From: Promethearchaeota archaeon
GTDB taxonomy: Archaea; Asgardarchaeota; Lokiarchaeia; Sigyniarchaeales; SOKP01
Assembly: GCA_029838195.1 (NCBI GenBank)
Contig: JALGVJ010000052.1
Location: 1-44,078, forward strand
Length of the DNA stretch: 44,078 nucleotides
Direction: 5' to 3'
Within the stretch, counting starts at the first letter, position 1, and every line of letters begins with the position of its first letter. Under the pieces are notes generated by a model. The model saw nothing but the letters and a program-made list of their open reading frames with translations, did no database searches and was not told the origin of the DNA. The position numbers and the translations under genes are program-made. This document shows positions 25,162-34,449 of the stretch, in pieces.

Positions 25162-27861
25162 ATGTCTGACGAAAAGTTGATTTGGGACTTTAAAGAAGGA
25201 GGTAAGGAATTAAAACACGTGCTCGGCGGAAAGGGTGCGAATCTTGCAGAGATGACTAAATTAGGTCTTAATATTCCTCCTGGTTTTACAATTTCTACTC
25301 AAGCATGTCTTGAATATTTTAAGGATCCAAAAGGGCTCATGGAAAAAATTAAACCGAATGTGTTGGAACATTTAGAGCGATTAGAAAAAGAAACCAATAA
25401 AAAATTCGGTGATATTGAAAATCCCTTATTGGTCAGCGTGAGAAGTGGTGCTCCAATTTCCATGCCTGGAATGATGGATACCGTTCTAAATCTTGGTTTA
25501 AATGACAAGAGTGTAGTAGGATTAGCGAAGCAAACGAATAATCCGCGTTTTGCCTATGATTCGTATCGACGATTCATTCAAATGTTTGGAGATGTGGTCA
25601 TGGGAATTGACGATGAAAAATTTGAGAGGATATTGACTAAATACAAGAGAGAAAAAGGGAGAAACACTCAAGATACTGATCTTGACGTGTCAGATCTTCA
25701 GAAAGTGATTGCAGACTATAAAGCCTTATATGAAAAAGAAATTGGCGAAACTTTTCCTCAAGATCCATTTGAACAGTTATTCTTAGCTATTGAAGCTGTT
25801 TTTAAATCATGGAATAACCGAAGAGCAATTACTTATCGAAAGATAAATAATATACCTAATTATGGAACAGCGGTAAACATTCAAACCATGGTGTTTGGAA
25901 ATAAAGGATGGAATTCAGCCACGGGAGTTGCATTTTCGAGAGACCCATCCACCGGAGAGAAAAAAAGGTTCGGAGAGTATTTAAAGAACGCACAAGGAGA
26001 GGATGTAGTAGCGGGAATTCGAACTCCTAAAAAATTAGAAGATATGAAAGAGGACTTCCCGGAAATTTATGATGAATTGATAGAAACAATGGAGAAATTA
26101 GAAAAACATTATAGAGACATGCAAGATATCGAATTTACGATTGAAGACGGCGAATTATTCATTCTTCAAACGAGAAATGGAAAGAGAACACCTTCCGCTG
26201 CGGTGAAAATTGCGGTTGATATGGTAAAAGAAGGTCTCATCACGGAAGAGGAAGCCATTTTAAGCGTGGAAGCTAAAAAACTTTCAAAATTATTATTTAA
26301 GAGTATAGATGAAAATGCCATAGTGAGAGTCCTTGCGAAAGGAATTAATGCATCGCCCGGAGCTGTTTCTGGAATTGCCGTGTTTGATGCTGATACGGCA
26401 GAAGAATGGGCACATCAAAGAGAAGAGGATATAATTTTAATACGGCCACAGACCAAGCCTGAGGATGTTCATGGGTTATACGCTGCAAGTGGCGTATTAA
26501 CTCAATTTGGAGGGAAAACATCTCATGCTGCTGTAGTTGCGAGGGGAATGGGAAAACCAGCAGTAGTGGGAGCTCAAGATGTGGAAGTAGATGTAGAAAA
26601 TAAACAATTTCGCGTTGGAGAGATTGTAGTACGCGAAAGAGAATATGTTACCATTGATGGCACTACGGGAAGAGTCATAGAAGGAAAAGTTCCTCTGCTT
26701 GAACCCGAGATCAAGGGAGAGTTTTTAGAACTCTTATTAATGGCGGATAAAATTAGAAAATTGGGTGTAAGGGCAAATGCAGATACTCCAGAAGACGCCC
26801 GAAAAGCGCTTGAATTTGGTGCTGAGGGAATAGGACTATGTCGAACGGAGCACATGTTCATGGCCCAAGAAAGGCTTCCCGTCGTTCAAGAAATGATAAT
26901 GGCACGAACAAAAGCACACCGAAAAGAGGCACTTGATAAAATTTTGCCCATGCAAAAGAGTGATTTTTATGAAATTTTTAAAATAATGCGGGGAAAACCT
27001 GTTACCATTCGTTTATTGGACCCTCCCCTTCATGAATTTCTGCCCGAACTCTCTCTTGTTCAACAAGAACATTTAGAATTAAAAATGACAAATGTGCTCT
27101 CCAATTCGCTCTTAAAAATTAGCCCGCTAGATGACGAAATTAAGAAAAAAGAAAAAGTGATTTCTCTAATTCGGTCTCTTTCGGAGCAAAATCCCATGAT
27201 GGGGTTGAGGGGATGCCGTTTAGGGATAGTGTGGCCCGAAATTAATGAAATGCAGGTAAAAGCCATATTTCAAGCGGCGTGCGAATTAAAACAAGAAGGA
27301 ATTGATGTAATTCCGGAAATAATGATACCTCTCGTCGGCATGATTTCAGAATTAAAGCATGTAAAGAAAGAATTGAAAAAAATTGCTGAAGATATCATTA
27401 AGAGTTATAATGTAGATTTGAAATATCAATTTGGTACGATGATTGAAATTCCACGTGCTGCTTTAACTGCTGATGAGATTGCTACAGAAGCAGAATTTTT
27501 CTCATTTGGTACAAATGACTTGACCCAAATGACATTTGGATTCTCTCGCGATGATGCTGAGGGCAAATTTCTTCCGGTTTATATAAGCAAGGAAATTTTA
27601 GAAGAAAATCCTTTTGAAACGATTGATCAAAAAGGAGTAGGAAAATTAATGAAAATAGCTATCGATTTAGGAAAAAAGACACGTCCAAATTTGAAACTAG
27701 GCATTTGCGGGGAACATGGCGGAGAAGAAAAATCCATTAAATTTGCGCATGATATTGGTTTGGATTATGTCTCATGTTCGCCATTCCGCATTCCTGTTGC
27801 TAGAATTGCCGCAGCCCAAGCAGCCATTTTAGAGAAAAAGAAAAATGAAGCAAGTCAATAG
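25162..27861 (+). CDS. ppdK: Pyruvate, phosphate dikinase
   Basis: An 899-residue enzyme converting pyruvate, ATP and phosphate to phosphoenolpyruvate, AMP and pyrophosphate. It has the full three-domain length. The N-terminal ATP-grasp region has GGKGANLAEM and GMMDTVLNLGLN. The central swivelling domain has the phosphorylated H455 in GGKTSHAAVVARGMGKPAVVG. The C-terminal PEP/pyruvate TIM barrel has LCRTEHMF, GTMIEIPRAAL, SFGTNDLTQM and the catalytic C849 in GICGEHGG. In an anaerobic archaeon it would feed gluconeogenesis or run in the glycolytic direction with pyrophosphate. No PPDK regulatory kinase gene is nearby. The domain order matches the dikinase, not PEP synthase. Confidence 0.97.
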   Translation: MSDEKLIWDFKEGGKELKHVLGGKGANLAEMTKLGLNIPPGFTISTQACLEYFKDPKGLMEKIKPNVLEHLERLEKETNKKFGDIENPLLVSVRSGAPISMPGMMDTVLNLGLNDKSVVGLAKQTNNPRFAYDSYRRFIQMFGDVVMGIDDEKFERILTKYKREKGRNTQDTDLDVSDLQKVIADYKALYEKEIGETFPQDPFEQLFLAIEAVFKSWNNRRAITYRKINNIPNYGTAVNIQTMVFGNKGWNSATGVAFSRDPSTGEKKRFGEYLKNAQGEDVVAGIRTPKKLEDMKEDFPEIYDELIETMEKLEKHYRDMQDIEFTIEDGELFILQTRNGKRTPSAAVKIAVDMVKEGLITEEEAILSVEAKKLSKLLFKSIDENAIVRVLAKGINASPGAVSGIAVFDADTAEEWAHQREEDIILIRPQTKPEDVHGLYAASGVLTQFGGKTSHAAVVARGMGKPAVVGAQDVEVDVENKQFRVGEIVVREREYVTIDGTTGRVIEGKVPLLEPEIKGEFLELLLMADKIRKLGVRANADTPEDARKALEFGAEGIGLCRTEHMFMAQERLPVVQEMIMARTKAHRKEALDKILPMQKSDFYEIFKIMRGKPVTIRLLDPPLHEFLPELSLVQQEHLELKMTNVLSNSLLKISPLDDEIKKKEKVISLIRSLSEQNPMMGLRGCRLGIVWPEINEMQVKAIFQAACELKQEGIDVIPEIMIPLVGMISELKHVKKELKKIAEDIIKSYNVDLKYQFGTMIEIPRAALTADEIATEAEFFSFGTNDLTQMTFGFSRDDAEGKFLPVYISKEILEENPFETIDQKGVGKLMKIAIDLGKKTRPNLKLGICGEHGGEEKSIKFAHDIGLDYVSCSPFRIPVARIAAAQAAILEKKKNEASQ

Positions 27862-28001
27862 AATATTTAACAATCTAAAAGAATTTATCATTATAATTAT
27901 GAAACACTCAATCACTACCCAATTTTAAGAATTTCTTTTAGCTATTAATCATGTTCATTACTTTCAATTTTATTAGTAATCATTTTAAAGTGAATTAATT
28001 C

Positions 28002-29117
28002 ATGAGTCTTCCTTTAGAGGAGAGAATTTCATTATTAAAAGAAGTAGGAGAAGAAATAATAGAAATAGAAGAATTAGCTGAGATGATTAAATGGAAGGAA
28101 GAGCATGGCCAACCTATTTATGCTTATGATGGATTTGAACCTTCCGGAAACATTCACATCGCCCAAGGGATTTTAAGAGCAATCAACGTTAATAAGCTCA
28201 TAAAAGCAGGGATTAGATTTAAATTCCTAGTAGCAGATTGGCATGCAGCCGCTAATCATAAATTTGGAGGAGATTTACAAGTTATCAAGAAAGTTGGAGA
28301 TTTTTTTATTGAAGTTTGGAAAGTTTGCGGAATGGAGTTGGATAAGGTAGAATTTATTTATGCATCAGATTTAGTTAAAGACCCAAAATATTGGGAATTA
28401 GTATTAAATATTGCCATAAATACATCTTTAAACCGAGTTATAAGATGTACTCAAATCATGGGGCGAAGTGAAACCGATACATTAACAGCCTCACAAATCC
28501 TTTATCCACTCATGCAAGCTGCTGATATTTTTTATCTCCCCGCCGATATTTGTCAACTTGGAATGGATCAGAGAAAAGTCAACATGTTAGCTCGAGAAAT
28601 CGCTAAAAAATTAAATCGCCCTAAACCTATTGCCATCCATCATCACATGCTCATGGGATTAAAAAAACCTCCCATATCAGATTTAACGGGAATGGAGCGA
28701 AGCATTCAATTAAAGATGTCAAAATCTGACCCCGATTCGGCAATTTTCATGTTAGATTCCCCAGCAGACGTGAAGCGCAAGATCAATAAAGCCTATTGCC
28801 CTCCTAAACAAATTGAAGAAAATCCCATTTTAGAATATTGCAAATACATCATCTTTCAAACTAAAAAAACGTTCTTTATTAAACGCCCTGAAAAATATGG
28901 CGGAGACATTGAGTATGAATCATATGAGGATTTAGAAAGAGATTATCGGCAAGGTAAATTGAATCCACCTGATTTAAAACCTGCTGTAATTAAAAGTTTA
29001 AATGAGCTTTTAATTCCTATAAGAACTCATTTTGAGAAAAATAAAAAGGCAAGAGAACTTGCAGAATTTGTTAAAAGAGAATATGAAAAATACATGAAAA
29101 AGAAATCTCCTAATTGA
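28002..29117 (+). CDS. tyrS: Tyrosyl-tRNA synthetase, archaeal/eukaryotic type
   Basis: A 371-residue class I synthetase that loads tyrosine onto tRNA-Tyr. The Rossmann core has YDGFEPSGNIHIAQG (HIGH-like, residues about 42-56), FLVADWHAAANHK, YPLMQAADIF, and the KMSKS loop KMSKSDPDSAI near 238. The tyrosine-binding pattern (YAYDGFEPSG, QLGMDQRKVNMLARE) separates it from tryptophanyl-tRNA synthetase. The length and sequence are of the archaeal/eukaryotic form without the bacterial S4 tail. It is probably transcribed separately from ppdK (140-base gap). Confidence 0.95.
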   Translation: MSLPLEERISLLKEVGEEIIEIEELAEMIKWKEEHGQPIYAYDGFEPSGNIHIAQGILRAINVNKLIKAGIRFKFLVADWHAAANHKFGGDLQVIKKVGDFFIEVWKVCGMELDKVEFIYASDLVKDPKYWELVLNIAINTSLNRVIRCTQIMGRSETDTLTASQILYPLMQAADIFYLPADICQLGMDQRKVNMLAREIAKKLNRPKPIAIHHHMLMGLKKPPISDLTGMERSIQLKMSKSDPDSAIFMLDSPADVKRKINKAYCPPKQIEENPILEYCKYIIFQTKKTFFIKRPEKYGGDIEYESYEDLERDYRQGKLNPPDLKPAVIKSLNELLIPIRTHFEKNKKARELAEFVKREYEKYMKKKSPN

Positions 29118-29266
29118 TATTTTCTTTATCCATTCTTAAACTTTCTATTTTATGAGGGATTCGATTATTTCATAATAAGCACGATTATTTTCTATTAACT
29201 ATTGTTATGAATTTTTGTCCAATCAATAAGATTTTTGAAAAATGAAAAAGGGTAATATATGAAATC

Positions 29267-29887
29267 ATGATAAAATTATTAATGATTGGAGATTCACATA
29301 TTCCTAGGAGAGCTTCAGAAGTTTCACCCCAGATCTATGAAAAATTATCTGAATCAGGAAATTATGAGTATACCTTTTTTACAGGAGATTTAATCCAAGC
29401 GCCAAAATTTATCAGATTCTTAAAAGAAAAGACAGATCGAGAAGTTTTCAGAGTTTTAGGCAACATGGATTATTACAACGGCATCACGGATCTTCCCCTT
29501 TATCACGAGCTTAAACTACCCATGAGTAGAGGAGGAAATTTAAGGATTGGATTAACTCACGGAGCTCAAATTAATCCCAGAGGAGATATTAAGCAAATAG
29601 AAGCCTTAGCACGAAATAAGAGATTTAATGTTATTATTATTGGTCACACGCATAAAGAAGAGATATCTCTAATGTCAAGCGGGATATTAATGTTAAACCC
29701 AGGCAGCGTGACCGGAGCGTGGTCTTTTTTAGCAACCGGCATTCCCTCTTTTATAATCATGGAAATAGATCAAGAGAAAAATATCATGAATACTTTTTTA
29801 ATGCGATTAAATAAAAGAACTAAAGCATTTGAAGAGATATCCTATCAATTTCAATTCATGAAAAATAAAATCCAAAGAATCAGGTAA
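29267..29887 (+). CDS. Vps29/MJ0936-like calcineurin-type phosphoesterase
   Basis: A 206-residue metallophosphoesterase. The two-metal site is complete: D9 and H11 (GDSHIPRR), D41 (TGDL), N66 (GNMD), H98 (THGAQ), and H127 and H129 (GHTH). Beyond the YfcE/MJ0936 core it resembles eukaryotic Vps29, a retromer subunit: HIPRR, RIGLTHGAQINPRGD, LNPGSVTGA and the following IPSFIIMEI all have counterparts. Vps29 has lost some ligands (GDFD replaces GNMD), while here all are kept, so phosphodiesterase activity is expected. Whether it also acts as a scaffold is unknown. No Vps35 or Vps26 homologue is in this window. Confidence 0.85.
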   Translation: MIKLLMIGDSHIPRRASEVSPQIYEKLSESGNYEYTFFTGDLIQAPKFIRFLKEKTDREVFRVLGNMDYYNGITDLPLYHELKLPMSRGGNLRIGLTHGAQINPRGDIKQIEALARNKRFNVIIIGHTHKEEISLMSSGILMLNPGSVTGAWSFLATGIPSFIIMEIDQEKNIMNTFLMRLNKRTKAFEEISYQFQFMKNKIQRIR

Positions 29888-30083
29888 AATTTTTAAAAAT
29901 AGCATTATACTTTAGTAGATAACGTTCTATTCTAAAATTTTAAGGAGCTGATGATTAAAAAGAATTTTTTAAGATTTTTTCTCATTATTTTTGTACCTTA
30001 TCTGAATTAAATAAATGAGAAGGAAATAAATCCTAAAAAAAATTTTTGAGTTAATTTTTAAATGAATGAATTATAATCTCGTT

Positions 30084-31040
30084 CTAAAAATTTGAATATA
30101 TCATGTATTTTTCCTGAGAACCTATGGAATACACTTCAAATTTACTTCCCCGCTTGGATTCGCAGAATAATTGTATCATGGGAAAAAGAAAGATATTCGA
30201 GACGATTTGGACGCTCTTGTCCTTTTCATAACTTTTATAATCACTACTTGCACTCGCAATGGTCTTCTTGATTTCCTTATTCCAATAACCTAAGGAGGCT
30301 TCCGCTTTTTCCTCTAAATCTTTAAAATTTTTGAAGCGAATACCCTCCACTTCTTCAATTAATTGATGGAGATCTCTTTCAATTTCTTTTTCATATTTAG
30401 TTTGAGCCGAACTATGTAATACAGGGATCCCTGTTACCACCGTTTTAAAGGGAACTGGAAGAATCTCATATTTATACTTATTTTGATACCCTCCACACTC
30501 CCCGCACTGACTTTTTAATTTTCCTGTTCCATGGCACGTTGCACAAGGATAACTAAAAGGTCTTTTTTCCTTTTTTTGAGCCGCTCCTATCAAAACGGTG
30601 CATTGTTCCGTAATTTTTCCTTTTCCATCACATGTCTTACATTTACTTTCAACATAGCCGGTACCATGACACTTTGAACAAGGAATTGCTTTAATGCTTT
30701 CAAACATCGGCACTTTTTCTTTTCCCTTCCATTTCTCCTTATCTACTTTTTCACCGGATTTAAAGGAATAAAACGTTTCTTTTACTATTTTGGGTGCTAA
30801 CACTATATTTTCATCTTTACCCTTAACGGGTTCTACTATTTTTTTTATTGCAAAATAAATTGCCGCCTCTTTTTTTATATCTTTAACAGTTTCTGCCGCG
30901 GAAATATTATCAATCGAAAAAATGGCTCCTTTCGTGCCGAATTCTTTTTCCATTTTTTTTTTGTTTTTCCTTACTGCCGTGGTTTTCCATTTTTCAAACA
31001 CGTCATCTGAATTAGGAGATTTAATTCTTACATCAGGCAA
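30084..31040 (-). CDS. DnaJ-type zinc-finger protein without J domain
   Basis: A 318-residue protein with four CXXC repeats of the DnaJ cysteine-rich type: C121/C124 (CSKCHGTG), C134/C137 (CKTCDGKG), C166/C169 (CATCHGTG) and C179/C182 (CGECGG). These would bind two zinc ions. The J domain and its HPD are absent. The first 115 and last 130 residues are not recognised; the overall plan recalls eukaryotic SSUH2-like proteins, a tentative comparison. It has no membrane segment. A role in protein folding or redox is possible but unproven. It diverges from a 55-residue gene across a symmetric promoter. Confidence 0.72.
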   Translation of the reverse strand: MPDVRIKSPNSDDVFEKWKTTAVRKNKKKMEKEFGTKGAIFSIDNISAAETVKDIKKEAAIYFAIKKIVEPVKGKDENIVLAPKIVKETFYSFKSGEKVDKEKWKGKEKVPMFESIKAIPCSKCHGTGYVESKCKTCDGKGKITEQCTVLIGAAQKKEKRPFSYPCATCHGTGKLKSQCGECGGYQNKYKYEILPVPFKTVVTGIPVLHSSAQTKYEKEIERDLHQLIEEVEGIRFKNFKDLEEKAEASLGYWNKEIKKTIASASSDYKSYEKDKSVQIVSNIFLFPMIQLFCESKRGSKFEVYSIGSQEKYMIYSNF

Positions 31041-31104
31041 GATTTCAACCTCATTTAATGAATTATTTAATGGTATAGTTGTATGATAAAAGATTAATTA
31101 AAAA

Positions 31105-31141
31105 TAACAATTTATATTTTTTGAATAACTATAAATTGTTA
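31105..31141. promoter_or_regulatory. Symmetric bidirectional promoter/operator
   Basis: A perfect 12-bp inverted repeat, TAACAATTTATA (31105-31116) and TATAAATTGTTA (31130-31141), with a 13-base spacer, lies midway between two divergent starts (31040 minus, 31186 plus). Each arm reads TATAAATTG outward, so each can serve as a TATA box, 45-65 bases before its ATG. The symmetry suggests co-regulation, either by one repressor bound to both arms or by paired TBP sites. Confidence 0.6.
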
Positions 31142-31185
31142 AAATATTATAATTAGATTAAAAATTTATCGTAGAAAAAATAAAA

Positions 31186-31353
31186 ATGTCAGAAGAAGAA
31201 AGACAAGCTTGTGAATATTTTATCCAATGGATGACTCCCAATGGAGGCGGATTGGCTCAATGGGTTGAACATTTTCTCAATCAAGGAGATGAGCAAAAAT
31301 TACAACAAATTAAAGATGTATACGATAAAATTAAAAGAATTTTTGGTTTCTAA
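31186..31353 (+). CDS. 55-residue conserved-looking small protein
   Basis: A small soluble protein starting SEEERQACEYFIQWMTPNGG and ending YDKIKRIFGF. The predicted structure is two amphipathic helices joined by a glycine-rich turn (PNGGGLAQW), with an acidic start and basic end. Balanced composition with Trp, Cys and Pro argues for a real gene in this AT-rich DNA, as does its position just after half of a symmetric promoter. The function is not recognised. It may be transcribed with the helicase gene 184 bases downstream, though that gene has its own ribosome-binding site. Confidence 0.6.
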   Translation: MSEEERQACEYFIQWMTPNGGGLAQWVEHFLNQGDEQKLQQIKDVYDKIKRIFGF

Positions 31354-31537
31354 TTTTATTCTCTCATGAAACAACATCCTATTTTCTTAATTTATATTTT
31401 ATAAAGATAACCTAGTTTAATTCTCTTACATTGATAATCCATGAAATATAAGATAAGAATTAATTTCCAAGATACGTGAACTATTTGTATTAATTATTTT
31501 TATTGAATCTTTATCTATTTAAGTTAAAGGAGCTCCC

Positions 31538-34231
31538 ATGGCGATTAAAGATCTAATTTTAAAAGATTTTTTCATCGTTTTAGATAGAAATGTAAATTTC
31601 GATAAAGAATTAAGATTTAATGTAAGTTTTTTTTATTTAAAATCATTTAAATCCGCTAAAAAAGGAAAAGGACAAAAATTTTCCTATGTTAAAACACCCT
31701 TTTTCCGCGGGGATATCTTATTTGGTTTTGAAGAAAATAAAATTAGACCTCTTAAATTTGATAAAATTAATAATGATGGCTCTATGACACCCATCAATCC
31801 TCGTCTTTTTAAAAAATTCCTTCTAAATGAGAGGAATAAATTTGTATCCTTTTCAGATCAAGCAAATCCTGAAGATATAACACCCATTAAAGCGATGTTA
31901 AGGAATTTTCATGTTAAAGAAGAAAATATTTTAAATCTAACTTTCTGTAAAAATTGCCTGGAAAAGAAAGAATTTACCTTGTTAAATAATGCAATTAAAA
32001 TAAAATCTACTTTAAACCAAATAATCTGTCCCGATTGTGCTTTAGATCTCGTTATTAATAATGCTAAATTTTCCGGAGCAATTCCAAACGAGGAAATCAA
32101 TCCTAAATTAAAGAATTTTTTCCGTCATCTCCTTCTTAAATTTAAAGATATCGATAAGGTATTAACTTATTTTAAAGCCGATTTTAATCCAGTTAAAAAC
32201 AGGAACATGACTCAATATGACATTGAAGGAGATCAGCCAATCAATAAGAAATATTTAAACTATAAATTAGACAACGTTGATATTCCTAAATCATTAAAAA
32301 TGTTATTCAAGGACCTTAATATTAAAACATTACTCCCCATCCAAGCAATCTCCATTGAAAATGGTTTGCTTCACGAATACTCGGATCAATTAATAATGTC
32401 TCCTACATCGAGCGGCAAAACATTAATCGGAGAAATAGCAGGCGTCTCAAAATTGCTAAATAACAAGAGTAAGAAAATGATTTATTTAGTTCCTATTGTT
32501 GCTTTGGCCAATATTCGAACTGAAGAATTCATGCACAAATACTCCGCCCTTTCATTAAAAATAGTAAAAAAGATTGGGGAATCCCTTTTGGAACCTAGGA
32601 CACTTGATGATTTAGAGGACATGGCAGATGCAGATATTATTATCGGCACTTATGAAGCTTTAGATTACATTTTAAGAAGTGGTAATAAAAATAAAATAGG
32701 AAATGTTAGCACGATTGTTATAGATGAGATTCAAACGTTAACTGAACCTGAAAGAGGTCCTATATTGGATGGGCTCATTTCCCGTTTAAAATTCCTTTTC
32801 CCTTCTGCTCAATTTTTGTATTTAAGTGCAACCATAGGACAACCGGAAGAATTATCTAAGAAATTGAATGCTAAATTGATTCAATACAATAATAGACCAG
32901 TTCCAATTGAGCGGCATTTATTATTATGTCCGAATGATAATGTCAAGAAAAGATACATGGCTGAACTTGTACAATCAGCATTTCATTCCAAATCGAAATA
33001 TAAATTTAAGGGGCAATCAATAATTTTTACAAATTCCAGAAAAAAATGCGAAAATCTCATGCAATATTTTCAAGAGCGAGGGATCAACGTTAGGGCTTAT
33101 CATTCCGGACTTTCTCATGAAGAAAGAAAAATTATTGAAGGTGAATTTCAAGCCCAAAAAATTGCTGGAGTGATTGCTACTTCCGCACTTGCGGCGGGCG
33201 TGGATTTACCGGCAAAACAAGTCATTTTTGAAACCCTAACAATGGGTATAAAAACTTTAACTATGGCAGAATTTGAACAGATGTTAGGACGAGCTGGTAG
33301 ATTAAAAAAACATGAGAAGGGTTTGGTTTATTTACTGGTAGAACCAGGTAAAAAATATTTTTCGGAACATGATGAAACAGAGGACGAAATTGCGATAAAG
33401 CTTTTGAATGGAAAGATTAGGGATTTTGAGTTAGAGCCAAATGAAGATCGATATTTAACTGAACTCCTTGCATTTATCTCCATTAAAGAAGAAGGCATGA
33501 ACCTCCTAAAAATTTTTCAATTTCATGAAAATTTGATTAACAATCAACATGATATAGTGTTGTCATTAAATAAATTAATAGAATTGGGTTTAATTGAATA
33601 TCATGATACTGATGAAATCTATCGAGCAACGAACATGGGGAGAGCGATTGCGAAATCGTTTTTACCAATAGAGAAGTGTTTGGAGATAATCCATGAGGTC
33701 AAAGCAGATTCTAAGCCTCTTATTGGAATTGCCTTAGATTTAAAGCCTATTAAAAATGTATATCTTTCAAAAAAAGTAATAGCGAGTTTATCGCGAAATG
33801 TAAATATGAAATATTATAGTAATAATTTCTTCTCTGCCAGCACTCTTTCTTTAATGAATGCGGAATACGTGAAAAAGCGAAAAAAATTTTCACGGGATTT
33901 TATTGAACTTGTCCTTAAGTGGACCAAGGAAATTTTTAATTGTAAATGTAAGGATAACCCCTTTTGTGATTGTGGAAGAACAAAATTTCAGGAAATTTTA
34001 CTACATCTAAGAATTGAAGATAAATTGTCGTTGGAACAAATTCAAGAATATTTGGAAGATAATTATAGTATTCTTATATTTAAAGGCGATTTGATTGATT
34101 ATTATGAAAATTTAATATATTCTTTGGAAAGCTTGAAAAACATTGTAGAAGGATTGGATGAGCTTAGAAAAAGCCATCTTGAAGAATTGAAGCAAATTCC
34201 TCATGTAATTGACAAGATAAAAAGGATTTAA
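31538..34231 (+). CDS. Ski2-like DEAD/DEAH-box helicase with N-terminal DUF5814-like domain
   Basis: An 897-residue superfamily 2 helicase. The first ~240 residues form an accessory domain that includes a C4 zinc site (C137, C140, C164, C167), as in archaeal Ski2-like helicases with DUF5814. RecA1 has Walker A SPTSSGKT (288-295), DEIQ (396-399) and SAT (430-432). RecA2 has IIFTNSRKKCE, ATSALAAGVDLP and motif VI QMLGRAGR (581-588). A winged-helix and helical region follows, with a cysteine-rich insertion near 795-810 (CKCKDNPFCDC) not usual for Hel308. It would unwind or remodel RNA or DNA. AAAGGAG (31526-31532), five bases before the ATG, is a clear ribosome-binding site. Confidence 0.88.
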   Translation: MAIKDLILKDFFIVLDRNVNFDKELRFNVSFFYLKSFKSAKKGKGQKFSYVKTPFFRGDILFGFEENKIRPLKFDKINNDGSMTPINPRLFKKFLLNERNKFVSFSDQANPEDITPIKAMLRNFHVKEENILNLTFCKNCLEKKEFTLLNNAIKIKSTLNQIICPDCALDLVINNAKFSGAIPNEEINPKLKNFFRHLLLKFKDIDKVLTYFKADFNPVKNRNMTQYDIEGDQPINKKYLNYKLDNVDIPKSLKMLFKDLNIKTLLPIQAISIENGLLHEYSDQLIMSPTSSGKTLIGEIAGVSKLLNNKSKKMIYLVPIVALANIRTEEFMHKYSALSLKIVKKIGESLLEPRTLDDLEDMADADIIIGTYEALDYILRSGNKNKIGNVSTIVIDEIQTLTEPERGPILDGLISRLKFLFPSAQFLYLSATIGQPEELSKKLNAKLIQYNNRPVPIERHLLLCPNDNVKKRYMAELVQSAFHSKSKYKFKGQSIIFTNSRKKCENLMQYFQERGINVRAYHSGLSHEERKIIEGEFQAQKIAGVIATSALAAGVDLPAKQVIFETLTMGIKTLTMAEFEQMLGRAGRLKKHEKGLVYLLVEPGKKYFSEHDETEDEIAIKLLNGKIRDFELEPNEDRYLTELLAFISIKEEGMNLLKIFQFHENLINNQHDIVLSLNKLIELGLIEYHDTDEIYRATNMGRAIAKSFLPIEKCLEIIHEVKADSKPLIGIALDLKPIKNVYLSKKVIASLSRNVNMKYYSNNFFSASTLSLMNAEYVKKRKKFSRDFIELVLKWTKEIFNCKCKDNPFCDCGRTKFQEILLHLRIEDKLSLEQIQEYLEDNYSILIFKGDLIDYYENLIYSLESLKNIVEGLDELRKSHLEELKQIPHVIDKIKRI

Positions 34232-34449
34232 GGTAAAAAAGTAAATATTAAAAAATTTAAATTGTATTTTTAAATTAAATTTTAGAGCCATATTTCATTA
34301 TATTTAATTGGATAAAGGAATTAAAGAATAACACCCCCCTACCTAATTTTATACTTGAATTGATTTATAAATCGTAAGGAAGGAAATATAAATAGGTAAT
34401 TGAATATATCATTAAATGAAAATTTACAAGAAAAATACGGTGTTTTACA

